64,000 nt of DNA from Jiangella alba. Its GTDB lineage: Bacteria > Actinomycetota > Actinomycetes > Jiangellales > Jiangellaceae. Each line of letters starts with the position of its first letter. Position 1 is the first letter of the stretch. A program made the position numbers and the translations under genes. Below, one piece after another: positions 1-8,696 of this stretch. The stretch spans positions 62,001 to 126,000 of the forward strand of contig NZ_FNUC01000002.1 in NCBI RefSeq assembly GCF_900106035.1, in the 5' to 3' direction. The notes under the pieces are model-generated. The model worked only from the letters and a program-made list of their open reading frames with translations. It was not told where the DNA came from and did not search any database.

Positions 1-1103
1 CCGTCGTCGACGACCTCGTCCCAGCCGACGACCCGCCGGCCCCGCGTCGTCACGTGCTCGTGCAGGCGGCGCAGGAACCAGCTCTGCAGCTCGTCGACGG
101 AGGCCAGCCCCAGCTCGGCGGCGCGGGCGGCGGCCGCGGGGCTCGCCCTCCACTCCGTCCGCGGGACCTCGTCGCCGCCGAGGTGCACCCACGGTCCGGG
201 GAACACGTCCAGCACGGTGTCGAGGACGTCGCGGGCGAACGCCAGGGCCTCGTCCGTCGGCGCCAGCACGTTGTCCGAGATGCCCCACGTGCGCCGCACC
301 TGCACCGGCTGCCCGGTGTTGCCCAGCTCCGGGTATGCGGCCAGCACCGACTGCACGTGGCCGGGCAGGTCGATCTCCGGGACGACGGTGACGGCGCGCG
401 CGTCGGCGTAGGCGACGATCTCGCGCAGGTCGTCGAGCGTGTAGAAGCCGCCGTGCGGGGTGCCGTCGAAGTCGTCCGTGCGGCCGATGACGGTCTCGGT
501 GCGCCACGAGCCGGCCTCGGTGAGCCGCGGGTGCGCCGGGATCTCGACCCGCCAGCCCTGGTCGTCGGTGAGGTGCAGGTGCACGACGTTGAGGCGGTGG
601 AGCGCCGCGAGGTCGATCAGCTTGAGCACGAACGCGACCGGCTGGAAGTGCCGCGCGACGTCGAGGTGCACGCCGCGCCACTCGAACCGGGGCGCGTCCT
701 CGATGTCGGCGCACGCGACCTCGACGGGTCCGGCGGCGACGGGGGCGCGGCGCAGCGCCGCGGGCGGCAGCAGCTGGCGGAACGTCTGGACGGCGCGCGC
801 CAGCGCCGCGGCGGTGCCGCCGTCGATCGTGACCCGCTCGGGCGTGATCGTCAGCCGGTAGCCCTCCGGGCTGTCGCGCACGGTGTCGCCGAGGCGCAGG
901 ACGATCGTCGCGGCGGGGTCGGCGGCCGGCACGACCGGCGCGCGGACCCCGGCGCCGGTCAGGACGTCGTGCAGCAGCCAGGCGGCCCGGCGGGCGTCAC
1001 CGTCCGCGCCGATGGCGGTGTCGTGGTCGAGGGTGAGCGTCCCGGCGCGCGGCTCGTGGACCAGGGGCAGCGGGACGAGGGCGGGCACAGGGTGGTCAGG
1101 CAT
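1..1103 (-). CDS. GH20 beta-N-acetylhexosaminidase, partial (3' end outside window)
   Basis: About 367 N-terminal residues are visible and the gene runs off the left edge. It has the GH20 layout: an N-terminal alpha/beta domain (roughly residues 1-125) followed by the TIM barrel, beginning around FEWRGVHLDVARHF. The catalytic Asp-Glu pair is in HLGGDEVP, near residues 310-312. GH20 enzymes remove terminal GlcNAc or GalNAc by substrate-assisted catalysis, with the Asp orienting the acetamido group and the Glu as acid. I see no signal peptide, so a cytoplasmic enzyme acting on imported oligosaccharide is possible. The ATG at 1103 overlaps the end of the upstream PhoD-like gene by 8 bases, so the two are co-translated. 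It is the third gene of a sulfatase-phosphatase-hexosaminidase operon, which fits breakdown of a decorated amino-sugar glycan. Confidence 0.9.
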   Translation of the reverse strand, partial: MPDHPVPALVPLPLVHEPRAGTLTLDHDTAIGADGDARRAAWLLHDVLTGAGVRAPVVPAADPAATIVLRLGDTVRDSPEGYRLTITPERVTIDGGTAAALARAVQTFRQLLPPAALRRAPVAAGPVEVACADIEDAPRFEWRGVHLDVARHFQPVAFVLKLIDLAALHRLNVVHLHLTDDQGWRVEIPAHPRLTEAGSWRTETVIGRTDDFDGTPHGGFYTLDDLREIVAYADARAVTVVPEIDLPGHVQSVLAAYPELGNTGQPVQVRRTWGISDNVLAPTDEALAFARDVLDTVLDVFPGPWVHLGGDEVPRTEWRASPAAAARAAELGLASVDELQSWFLRRLHEHVTTRGRRVVGWDEVVDD

Positions 1104-2674
1104 GGTCGGCTCCTGGTTGTCCGTTCTCCACGACGAAGGTCGCGCGGGTGCTGATCGGCGCGCCTGGCTGCGAAATGTACGGCACGACCCGGAAGTCGTT
1201 GACGAGTTGGTCCGGGGTGACCGTGACCCGCAGGTAGCCGCGCTGGAAGTTGCAGAACTTCAGGTGCGGGTTGGCCCGCAGGTAGTCCTCACCCACCGGC
1301 AGCATGTCCGCGCCGTCGCGGTTGCTGCTGATCGAGGTGCCGACGAACTCGGCGCCGACCACCGGCGACTCGGGGTCGTCGTAGTCGGCCTTGAGGTCCA
1401 TGACGTAGTTGCTGTGCCGGTCGCCGGTGACGACGACGAGGTTCTCGGCGCCGCGCTGGTGGGCCTCGGAGAGCACGCGCTCGCGCTCGGCGACGTAGGC
1501 GTCCCAGGAGTCCGCGAACCAATGGTCGACGTTCTCGTCGGGGTTGCGGTCGAGCTGCGCCATGGGGACCTGGTTGCCGATGATCTGCCAGCGTGCGCTG
1601 GACGACGAGAAGCCGTCGACGAGCCAGTCGGCCTGCGTGCCGCCGAGCATGGTGGCGTCGGGGTCCAGCCGGCCGTCACGCGCGGACCGGTACTGCCGCG
1701 AGTCCAGCATGGTGATGTCGGCGAGCTCGCCATAGCCGAGACGGCGGTGGATGCGGATGTCCGGGCCGGCCGGGGTCTGCGTGTGCCGCAGCGGCAGGTT
1801 CTCGTACATCGCCTGGAACGCGGGCCGCCTTGCGCTGCCGGAAGACGGCGGGGTCCTGGTCCGGTTCGGTGTCGGGCTTGGACGCGCCGGCCTGCCACCC
1901 GTCCTCGACCTCATGGTCGTCGAAGGTGTGGATCCACGGGCACAGGGCATGCGCGGCCTGCAGCTGCGGGTCGGACTTGTACAGCGCGTACTGCAGCCGG
2001 TAGGCGGTGAGGTCGGCGCACTCGTCGAGCATGTAGTCCGGCAGCGGGTTGCCGTCGTGGTCCGTGGTGAACCCGTAGGACTCCTCGTAGATGTAGTCGC
2101 CGAGGTGCACCACCAGGTCCAGGTCCTCGGTCGCCAGGTGCTGGTAGGCGGTGTAGTGGCCGGCGTGGTAGCTCTGGCAGGACGCGACGCCGAACGAGAG
2201 CGAGTCCGGCATCGTGCCCGGCGCCGGCGCGGTCCGGGTGCGCCCGGTGGGGGAGAGCTGGTCGCGGACGCGGAACCGGTACCAGTACTCGCGGCCCGGC
2301 TGCAGTCCGTGCACCTCCGGGTGCACCGAGTACCCCAGCTCGGGCGAGGCGAACACGGTGCCGGCCTTCACCACGTCGGCGAAGCGTTCGTCGGCCGCCA
2401 CCTGGTACTGGACGGGGTAGGTCGCGGGCGGCATGCCGCCCAGGCCGTCCGGCGCGAACGGCTCGACCGCGAGCCGGGTCCAGAGCACGACGCCGTCCGG
2501 CGCCGGGTCGCCGGAGGCCACGCCGAGCGTGAACGGGTTCGCGTAGAGCCGCGGCGCCGCGTAGGCGATGGTGTCCCACCACCCGGTGCCGAGCAGGACG
2601 GCCGCGGTTCCGGCGCCGCAGTAGCCGAGGAACCGGCGCCGGCTGAGGGCAGGGTGACGCGCGCGTTCGGACAT
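1096..2674 (-). pseudogene. PhoD-like alkaline phosphatase/phosphodiesterase, frameshifted
   Basis: The N-terminus carries a twin-arginine signal (SRRRFLGYCGAGTAAVLLG), so export by Tat is expected. The PhoD N-terminal domain (LGVASGDP, WTRL) and the metallophosphatase core (GVASCQSYH, LGDYIYE, FDDHEVEDGW) are read from 2674 down to about 1825. The rest (AFQAMYENLPLR, TMLDSRQYR, VVTGDRHSN) is in another frame down to 1096. The break is at the GGG at 1822-1824: removing one base joins RQRKAA directly to AFQAMYE, as in intact family members. Both halves keep strong codon bias and all key motifs, so the event is recent or a sequencing error. A ribosome binding site (GGAG) precedes the ATG. The gene lies 40 bases after the sulfatase in the same operon. 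Intact enzymes of this family hydrolyse phosphodiesters or phosphomonoesters outside the membrane with Fe/Ca. Confidence 0.88.
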
Positions 2675-2714
2675 GGGTCTCCTGTCGTCGGGCTCGTCGA
2701 TCAGGGGGCGAGGG

Positions 2715-4181
2715 TCATCGCAGGTGGGGGAGCGAGGGATGCACCGGGCGGCCGGTGACCAGGGCCGCGCCGTCGGTGAAGCCCTCCGGCCGGTCGGTGA
2801 GCTCGCGGATCAGCCGCTCGCGCCACGGCGCGACCCGCGACGGTCCGCCGGGACCCGCGGCCAGGTCGTGCGTCTCGGCGGGGTCGTCGACCAGGTCGAA
2901 GAGTTGTTCGTGCCCGCTGCCGCTGAACCAGACGTACTTGGTGCGGCCGTCGGTGAGCCAGTGCAGGGACTGCTCGAACAGGATGTGCTCGCCGTGCAGG
3001 ACGTCGCGCCACCCGGCGCCGGCCCCGCCGCGAGCCAGTTCGAGCAGGCTGTGGCCCTCCACCGACGCCGGAACGGGCACGCCCGCACACTCCAGCAGCG
3101 TCGGCATGACGTCGCGGAGCTCGACCACCTCGTCCCGCACGGCTCCGCCGGCGAGGTCGCTGCCGGGCGGGCCGGCCAGGATCATCGGGATGCGCGCGGA
3201 CCCCTCGTACGGGAACGCCTTCCGGAACAGGTGGTGGTCGCCGAGCATCTCGCCGTGGTCGGCGACGAAACAAACGTAGGTCGAGTCGGCGAGACCGTGC
3301 TGGTCCAGCTCGCCCAGCAGGAAGTTCACCTGCTGGTCGACGTGCGACATGTGACCGTAGTAGCCGGCCCTGGCCCGCCGCAGCGCCGCCGGCGACACCT
3401 CGGCGGCGAACGCGGCCGGGTCGCCGGGCCGGCGGAACTGGGCGAACACGTCCGCCCAGTCGCCGACCGGCGGGTCGGGCATCGGGGCGTCGAGGTACTG
3501 CTCGAACGCCCACGCGGGCGGGTCGTACGGCGGATGCGGGGCGTTGAACGACGCGAACAGGAAGAACGGCGCGCGCGGGTCGCGGCGGCGCAGGAAGTCC
3601 GCGGCCTGGGTCGCCACGAAGTTCGTGGGATGCGTGTGCTCCGGCTTGTCCCAGGGCCGGGCGACGAGCGAGTTGCTGTCGAGGCCGTGGTCGAAGAACG
3701 TGGCGTCGCGGCCCAGCTCCCGGCGCAGCCAGGGCAGGTAGTCGTCGATGAGGTCGGGGTCGCGGCCCTGCTGCCGAGCCGTGCGGATCAACCCGGTGGG
3801 ACTGTGCAGGACGACGTGTTCGAACCCGATCCGGGACCGTTCGGGGTGGACGTGCAGCTTGCCCACGGCCTCGGTCTGGTAGCCGGCGCGGGTGAGCTCG
3901 CCGGCCAGCGTCGTCGGGTAGTCCCAGTCGACGCCGTCGAGGTAGCTGACCCGGCCGTGGGTGCGCTGCGACAAGCCGGTGTGCAGCGCCGTTCGAGCCG
4001 GGACGCAGGTGGGGACCGCGGAGTACGCGCGGTCGAAGCGCACGCCGCGACCGGCCAGCGCGTCCAGGTACGGCGTCGACACCACCGGATGGCCGGCTCC
4101 GCTCAGGCAGTCGCCCCGCCACTGGTCGGCCATGATCAGCACGACGTTCGGTCTGCTGGCGGCGTCGCCGGGATCGGACAC
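2715..4181 (-). CDS. Type I sulfatase (arylsulfatase family)
   Basis: This is a 488-residue sulfatase. The motif CVPAR (Cys near residue 59) is the C-x-P-x-R signature in which Cys becomes formylglycine, the catalytic nucleophile. The maturation enzyme is not in this window. Metal-binding residues are visible in IMADQWRGD near the N-terminus and in VADHGEMLGDH. The start was set at the GTG at 4181 because AAGGAG lies 7 bases upstream. An in-frame ATG at 4259 has no such site and lies on a candidate -35 element. I see no signal peptide from either start, so the enzyme is probably cytoplasmic. It is the first gene of the sulfatase-PhoD-GH20 operon and is divergent from a LacI regulator, so it likely removes sulfate from sugars before the hexosaminidase acts. 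The exact substrate cannot be read from the sequence. Confidence 0.92.
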   Translation of the reverse strand: MSDPGDAASRPNVVLIMADQWRGDCLSGAGHPVVSTPYLDALAGRGVRFDRAYSAVPTCVPARTALHTGLSQRTHGRVSYLDGVDWDYPTTLAGELTRAGYQTEAVGKLHVHPERSRIGFEHVVLHSPTGLIRTARQQGRDPDLIDDYLPWLRRELGRDATFFDHGLDSNSLVARPWDKPEHTHPTNFVATQAADFLRRRDPRAPFFLFASFNAPHPPYDPPAWAFEQYLDAPMPDPPVGDWADVFAQFRRPGDPAAFAAEVSPAALRRARAGYYGHMSHVDQQVNFLLGELDQHGLADSTYVCFVADHGEMLGDHHLFRKAFPYEGSARIPMILAGPPGSDLAGGAVRDEVVELRDVMPTLLECAGVPVPASVEGHSLLELARGGAGAGWRDVLHGEHILFEQSLHWLTDGRTKYVWFSGSGHEQLFDLVDDPAETHDLAAGPGGPSRVAPWRERLIRELTDRPEGFTDGAALVTGRPVHPSLPHLR

Positions 4182-4253
4182 GGAACTCCTTCCGTCGGGC
4201 CGGCGACCTCGACCAGCCGGGTGACTGCGATCCTGCTGATGCCCCAACGGTTC

Positions 4254-4277
4254 TGTCAATGGACTAATTCAAATTAG
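4254..4277 (-). promoter_or_regulatory. Candidate sulfatase-operon promoter with LacI-type operator
   Basis: The palindrome CTAATTCAAATTAG (4264-4277, arms CTAATT/AATTAG) stands immediately upstream of a minus-strand TTGACA (4259 to 4254). A -10 element at the right distance is poor. The palindrome has the same arms as the one near the lacI start, about 101 bases away, which suggests one regulator binding both, perhaps with looping. Confidence 0.55.
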
Positions 4278-4329
4278 ATCGCCGTCTGGCGTCCTCGTCG
4301 TCGTGAAGCACTATCCCCCTACGCCCCTC

Positions 4330-4378
4330 TTGACAGCACCGGCAGGCGACCCTACTGTGACGCCCTAATTCGAATTCG
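4330..4378 (+). promoter_or_regulatory. lacI promoter and auto-operator
   Basis: TTGACA (4330-4335), a 17-base spacer and TACTGT (4353-4358) form a good sigma-70-type promoter. The operator CTAATTCGAATTCG (4365-4378), with a perfect AATTCGAATT core, covers the expected transcription start. A CG-centred palindrome is typical of LacI-family sites, so repression of the operon by its own first gene product is the simple reading. Confidence 0.7.
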
Positions 4379-4390
4379 GAGGGACGTCAC

Positions 4391-5434
4391 ATGGCGAGAA
4401 GGCCACGGCAGCGCGACATCGCCCGGCTCGCGGGGGTCTCCCAGACCACCGTCTCGCTGACCCTCAACGGCAAGACGGCCGAGCACGGCATCAACAGCGA
4501 GACCGAGCAGAAGATCATGGCGGCGGCCCGGCAGCTCGGCTACGTCCCGAACGTCACCGCCCGTGCCCTGCGCGGCGGGCGCAACGGCCTGATCGGCGTG
4601 CACTCCTTCGAGCCGCTGTTCCCGACCAGCGCGGGCAGCTACTACGCCGAGATGATGGTCGGCATCGAGCAGCAGGCCATCGGATCTGGCCAGGACCTCG
4701 TGATCTTCACGTCGATCCACCAGGACGAAGGCCCGGCGACCATCTTCCACGAGGGCCGCAACCGGCTGCGCATCGCCGACGGCGCCATCATCCTCGGGTT
4801 CGACCAGCACGACGACGAGCTGGCGCGGCTGGCCGCCGACGGCTTCCCGTTCGTGTTCATCGGCCGCCGGGAACAGGCCGCGGCGCTGATGCCGTACGTG
4901 ACGGCCGACTACGACGCGGCGGTCCGCGACGTCGTCCGGCGCCTGCACGAGAACGGTCACCGCGACGTCGTCTACGTCGGTGTCCCGGACCACGCCGAGC
5001 CCCGGGTCGAGCGTCGCGTGGCGTTCCGCGCCGCCTGCGCCGAACTGGGCCTGACCATCGTCGACGAGATGCTCGTCGCACCCGCCGACCTTGACGCCGA
5101 GCGGCTCACCCGGGTGCTCGACGCCGGGGCGACCGCCGCGGTCGGCGAGGGGGTGGCGTCGCTGGAACGGATCGCGCAGCTGTGTGCGGGGCTCGGCGTC
5201 GACATCCCAGGCCGGCTGTCCGTCGTCGGGCTCGACTCCATCGACACCGCCACCCACCCGTGGACCCACTTCGAGGTGCCGCGGCGCGCCATCGGAGCGC
5301 GCGCCGTGACCCTGCTCCTCGAAGTCCTCGACGGCAGGCACGAACTGACCCACCACGAACGGCTGCCGTGTCCGTTCGAACCCGGGGCCACGCTCGCCCC
5401 CGCACCCGAGTCACCTCTCGCGTCACCCGCATGA
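4391..5434 (+). CDS. LacI-family transcriptional regulator
   Basis: This 347-residue protein starts with a LacI helix-turn-helix (RDIARLAGVSQTTVSLTLNG, about residues 7-26) and hinge (QLGYVPNVTARALRGG), followed by a periplasmic-binding-protein-like effector domain (GVHSFEPLF through LTLLLEVLDG). Family members release DNA when a sugar or sugar derivative binds. A GGAGGG site stands 7 bases before the ATG. The gene heads the importer operon, with only 60 bases to the binding-protein gene and no terminator between, and is divergent from the sulfatase operon. Together with the two matching palindromes this makes it the probable local repressor of both directions. The inducer is unknown. Confidence 0.93.
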   Translation: MARRPRQRDIARLAGVSQTTVSLTLNGKTAEHGINSETEQKIMAAARQLGYVPNVTARALRGGRNGLIGVHSFEPLFPTSAGSYYAEMMVGIEQQAIGSGQDLVIFTSIHQDEGPATIFHEGRNRLRIADGAIILGFDQHDDELARLAADGFPFVFIGRREQAAALMPYVTADYDAAVRDVVRRLHENGHRDVVYVGVPDHAEPRVERRVAFRAACAELGLTIVDEMLVAPADLDAERLTRVLDAGATAAVGEGVASLERIAQLCAGLGVDIPGRLSVVGLDSIDTATHPWTHFEVPRRAIGARAVTLLLEVLDGRHELTHHERLPCPFEPGATLAPAPESPLASPA

Positions 5435-5494
5435 CCGCGCCGGCGGCCGGCCCGAGCCGCACACACGCACGTCCCCGCACGGAGGAACTCCACG

Positions 5495-6808
5495 ATGACG
5501 AGGATGATCCCGAAGGCACCAGCCGGCGTCCTGGCCGGCACCCTGGCGACGGCGCTGCTGCTCACCGCCTGTGGCGGCGGCCAGGCGGCTGGCGACGACG
5601 GTGACGGCGGCGGCCCGCTGGTCGTCTGGTTCCCGGGCAACTCCGAGGAGGAGATGGCCCTGGTCAACGACACCATCGTGCCGGCGTTCGAGGAAGAGAC
5701 CGGCGCCGACGTCGAGGTCACGTTCGTCGACTGGGCCGACATGTCGCCCAAGCTCAACGCCGCCTTCGCCGCCGGCACCGCGCCGGACGTCGTCGGCCAC
5801 GGCATCGCGGCCGCCGCCGACCTGGTGGCGAACGACCGCGTCGAGGACCTCACGCCGTACGTCGAGGAGCTGGACCCGGCGCTGCGCGACGACATGTCCA
5901 CCGCGATCGAGGGCGGCAAGGTCGACGGCAAGTACACGATCATGCCGTTGCTCATGTCGATCCGGATGATCGTCTACAGCGGCGCCGACTTCGCGGCCGC
6001 GGGCCTCGACCCGGACGACCCGCCGGCCACGTGGGAAGACGTCAAGGAGATCGCGCAGACGCTCACCGTGCGCGAGGGCGACCAGATCAGCCGCGCTGGA
6101 CTGGCCGTCCCCAGCCAGCCGATCGCCGCCCAGCAGAGCTTCGCCACCCTGCTGTGGTCCAACGGCGGTGAGCTGCTTGCCGACGACGCCTCCGAGGCGA
6201 CCCTGGACACGCCGGAGGCCGAGGAGGCGCTGGCCTACTTCGCGGGCCTGTATCAGGGCCCCGACGCGGTCGACAACCAGCTCGGCACGGCGTGGTCCGA
6301 CGCCCCGGAGGCGCAGCACCCCGTGGTCACCGGCGCGGCCGCCATGGAACTGGCCATCGCCGGCACCATCGCGAAGCTCCAGGCGGCCGCGCCGGACCGC
6401 GACCTGCGGCTCATGCCGCCACCGTCCTTCGACGGCCACGAGCCCGCCGCCTTCGGCGGCCCGGCCAACGGCCTGATGATCAACAAGGACAGTGCGAACA
6501 AGGACCTGGCCTGGGACTTCATCGAGTACATGATCGACCCCGAGGTCAACGTCGACTACGTCCAGTCGCTCGGCGGCCTGCCCATCCACGCCTCGTCCGC
6601 CGACGCGGAGGCGTTCGCGTCGAACCCGGAGCTGCAGCGGGCGGTCGAGGCGCTGTCGGCGAGCCGCGGCAACCCGAACGTCGTCGGCTGGGTCCAGATG
6701 CGTGACGCCATGGGCCAGTTCCTCGAGCGGGCGATCCACGGCGAGGCCAGCCCCGCCGACGCGCTCGAGCAGGCCGACGCCGAGGTGGAGAAGATCCTTG
6801 GCTCCTGA
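5495..6808 (+). CDS. Sugar ABC transporter substrate-binding lipoprotein (family 1)
   Basis: This 437-residue protein begins with a lipoprotein signal ending in LLLTAC (Cys near residue 26), so it is anchored outside the membrane. The mature part has the family 1 extracellular solute-binding fold (VVWFPGNSEEEMALVNDTIVPAFEEET; DVVGHGIAAAADLVANDRVEDL; GPANGLMINKDSANKDLAWDFIEYM). A clear GGAGGA site precedes the ATG. It is followed by two MalFG-like permease genes that overlap it and each other. No ATPase gene lies nearby, so a shared MsiK-type ATPase elsewhere probably powers it, as is common in actinomycetes. The neighbouring hexosaminidase and sulfatase suggest an amino-sugar-containing oligosaccharide as substrate. 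That is inference. Confidence 0.93.
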   Translation: MTRMIPKAPAGVLAGTLATALLLTACGGGQAAGDDGDGGGPLVVWFPGNSEEEMALVNDTIVPAFEEETGADVEVTFVDWADMSPKLNAAFAAGTAPDVVGHGIAAAADLVANDRVEDLTPYVEELDPALRDDMSTAIEGGKVDGKYTIMPLLMSIRMIVYSGADFAAAGLDPDDPPATWEDVKEIAQTLTVREGDQISRAGLAVPSQPIAAQQSFATLLWSNGGELLADDASEATLDTPEAEEALAYFAGLYQGPDAVDNQLGTAWSDAPEAQHPVVTGAAAMELAIAGTIAKLQAAAPDRDLRLMPPPSFDGHEPAAFGGPANGLMINKDSANKDLAWDFIEYMIDPEVNVDYVQSLGGLPIHASSADAEAFASNPELQRAVEALSASRGNPNVVGWVQMRDAMGQFLERAIHGEASPADALEQADAEVEKILGS

Positions 6809-7766
6809 AACCGCCTCGGTGACGGGCCGGCCGGCGGGTGCGCCGGCCGGGCCCGGCCGAGGCCGCGTGCGGGCGCGGCGCGGCGGCGGCCCCAAGCGGC
6901 CGATCAGCCGCCCCGCCCTGTACGGGATGCTGTTCGTGCTGCCGGCCACGCTGTACGTGCTGGTCTTCCAGCTCGGGCCGGTGCTCTACGGCCTGGTCCT
7001 CAGCTTCAGCCAGTACAGCCCGCTGAGCCGGTCCGGGCCGCAGTTCATCGGCCTGGACAACTACCGGTCCCTCGTCGGCGACCCGGAGTTCGGCCGGGCG
7101 CTCGCGGTCACCGGCCGGTACGTCCTGCAGGTGCTGCCGTTCACGGTCGTCATCGCGCTCGGCCTCGCCCTGCTGTCCAACCGCGCCGTCCGCGGCATCG
7201 GCCTGTTCCGCACCGCGATGTACGTCCCGCACGTGATCTCGCTGACCGCGGTCAGCATGATCTGGCTCTGGATCTACTCCGACAACGGCCTGGTCAACGA
7301 GATCCTGGGGTTCTTCGGACTCTCCGAGCAACGCTGGCTCACCACCGAGAGCGCGGCGCTCAACGCCGCGTCGGCGATGCGGGTGTGGAAGGCGCTGGGC
7401 AGCAACATGGTGCTGCTGCTGGCCGGGCTCCAGACCATCCCGAAGGACCTCTACGAGGCGGCCCGGGTCGACGGCGCCGGCGCCTGGCAGCAGTTCCGGT
7501 ACGTCACCCTGCCGGGGCTGCGGCCCATGCTCACCTACGTCGTCGCCATGGACATCATCTACCTGGCGCAGGGCTTCACCGAGATCTTCGTGCTGACCCA
7601 GGGCGGGCCCTACGGCAGCACGACGACGGTCAACTACCTCATCTACACCGAGGCCTTCCAGTACAACGAGATGGGCAGCGCGTCGGCCATGGCCTTCGTC
7701 CTCTTCGCGTTCATCGCGGGCCTGTCGCTGGTCGCCATCCGCGGCGGGCGGGGGAGGCGGTCATGA
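6798..7766 (+). CDS. Sugar ABC transporter permease (MalF-like)
   Basis: This is a MalF-type inner-membrane permease of about 322 residues with six predicted helices, starting at LYGMLFVLPATLYVLVF after a basic N-terminus. The EAA loop that contacts the ATPase is YEAARVDGAGAWQQFRYVTLP. Start choice: TTG at 6798, preceded by GGTGGAG with good spacing and overlapping the previous stop by 11 bases. GTG at 6819 is the alternative. Its stop overlaps the next start as ATGA. Confidence 0.92.
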   Translation: MAPETASVTGRPAGAPAGPGRGRVRARRGGGPKRPISRPALYGMLFVLPATLYVLVFQLGPVLYGLVLSFSQYSPLSRSGPQFIGLDNYRSLVGDPEFGRALAVTGRYVLQVLPFTVVIALGLALLSNRAVRGIGLFRTAMYVPHVISLTAVSMIWLWIYSDNGLVNEILGFFGLSEQRWLTTESAALNAASAMRVWKALGSNMVLLLAGLQTIPKDLYEAARVDGAGAWQQFRYVTLPGLRPMLTYVVAMDIIYLAQGFTEIFVLTQGGPYGSTTTVNYLIYTEAFQYNEMGSASAMAFVLFAFIAGLSLVAIRGGRGRRS

Positions 7767-8644
7767 CGACGATGACCCTGCGGCGCCGCGCGTCGGGGCG
7801 GAACTGGCCGCGGATCGCCGTGCTGACGGTGGTCACCGCGCTGGTGCTGCTGCCGTTCATCTGGATGGTCAGCCTCGCGTTCACGCCCGAGGGTGAGACG
7901 GTCGCCGGCGCGAACCTGATCCCGGCGAACCCGACGCTGGCGAACTTCTCCGTCGCGTTCCAGGCGGCCGACCTCGGCCGGGCGTTCGCCAACTCGACGT
8001 TCGTCACCGTCGTCACCGTGGCGACGAACTGCGTCGTGCCGGTCATCGCCGGCTACGCGTTCGCCCACCTGCCGTTCCGCGGCAGCAAGGCGCTGTTCTA
8101 CGTGCTGATCTCGACGGCGGCGATCCCGGTGTCGGTGACCCTCGTCCCGCTGTTCCTCATGGCGAAGAACTTCCCGCTGGCCGGCGGCAACGACATTCTC
8201 GGCAACGGCGGCAGCGGCCTGCTCGACACCGTCGGCGGACTGCTGCTGCCGTACCTGGTCGGCACCATGAACATCTTCCTCTCGCGGCAGTACTTCGCCG
8301 GCATGGACCGCGACTTCGCCGAGGCGGCGCGCATCGACGGCGCGAGCGAGCTGCGCATCTTCGCAAAGGTGTACCTGCCGATGGCCAGGCCGCTGATCGC
8401 GCTGGTCGCCGTCTTCTCGTTCACCGGAGCGTGGGACGACTTCCTCTGGCCGCTGGTGGTCTCGACGTCGGAGAACAGCACGACGGTGCAGCTGGCGATC
8501 ACCACGTTCGCGTCGACCGGGAACGTGAAGTACGGCGCGCTGATGGCGGCGACGATCATCGTCAGCCTGCCGGTGCTGCTGGTGTTCCTGCTCAACCAGC
8601 GCAGCTTCATCTCCGGCTTGTCCGAGGGCGGCGTCAAGGGCTGA
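7763..8644 (+). CDS. Sugar ABC transporter permease (MalG-like)
   Basis: This 293-residue MalG-type permease has a first helix around IAVLTVVTALVLLPFIWMV and an EAA loop reading FAEAARIDGASELRIFAKVY. It starts with ATG in an ATGA overlap with the preceding permease, so the pair is translationally coupled and should form the membrane channel with it. It is followed after 52 bases by the FAD oxidoreductase in the same direction. Confidence 0.93.
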   Translation: MTTMTLRRRASGRNWPRIAVLTVVTALVLLPFIWMVSLAFTPEGETVAGANLIPANPTLANFSVAFQAADLGRAFANSTFVTVVTVATNCVVPVIAGYAFAHLPFRGSKALFYVLISTAAIPVSVTLVPLFLMAKNFPLAGGNDILGNGGSGLLDTVGGLLLPYLVGTMNIFLSRQYFAGMDRDFAEAARIDGASELRIFAKVYLPMARPLIALVAVFSFTGAWDDFLWPLVVSTSENSTTVQLAITTFASTGNVKYGALMAATIIVSLPVLLVFLLNQRSFISGLSEGGVKG

Positions 8645-8696
8645 TCCGCCCGGCCGCCTCGCCTCACTCATCTCCTACCGGAACGGAAAGGGCTTC

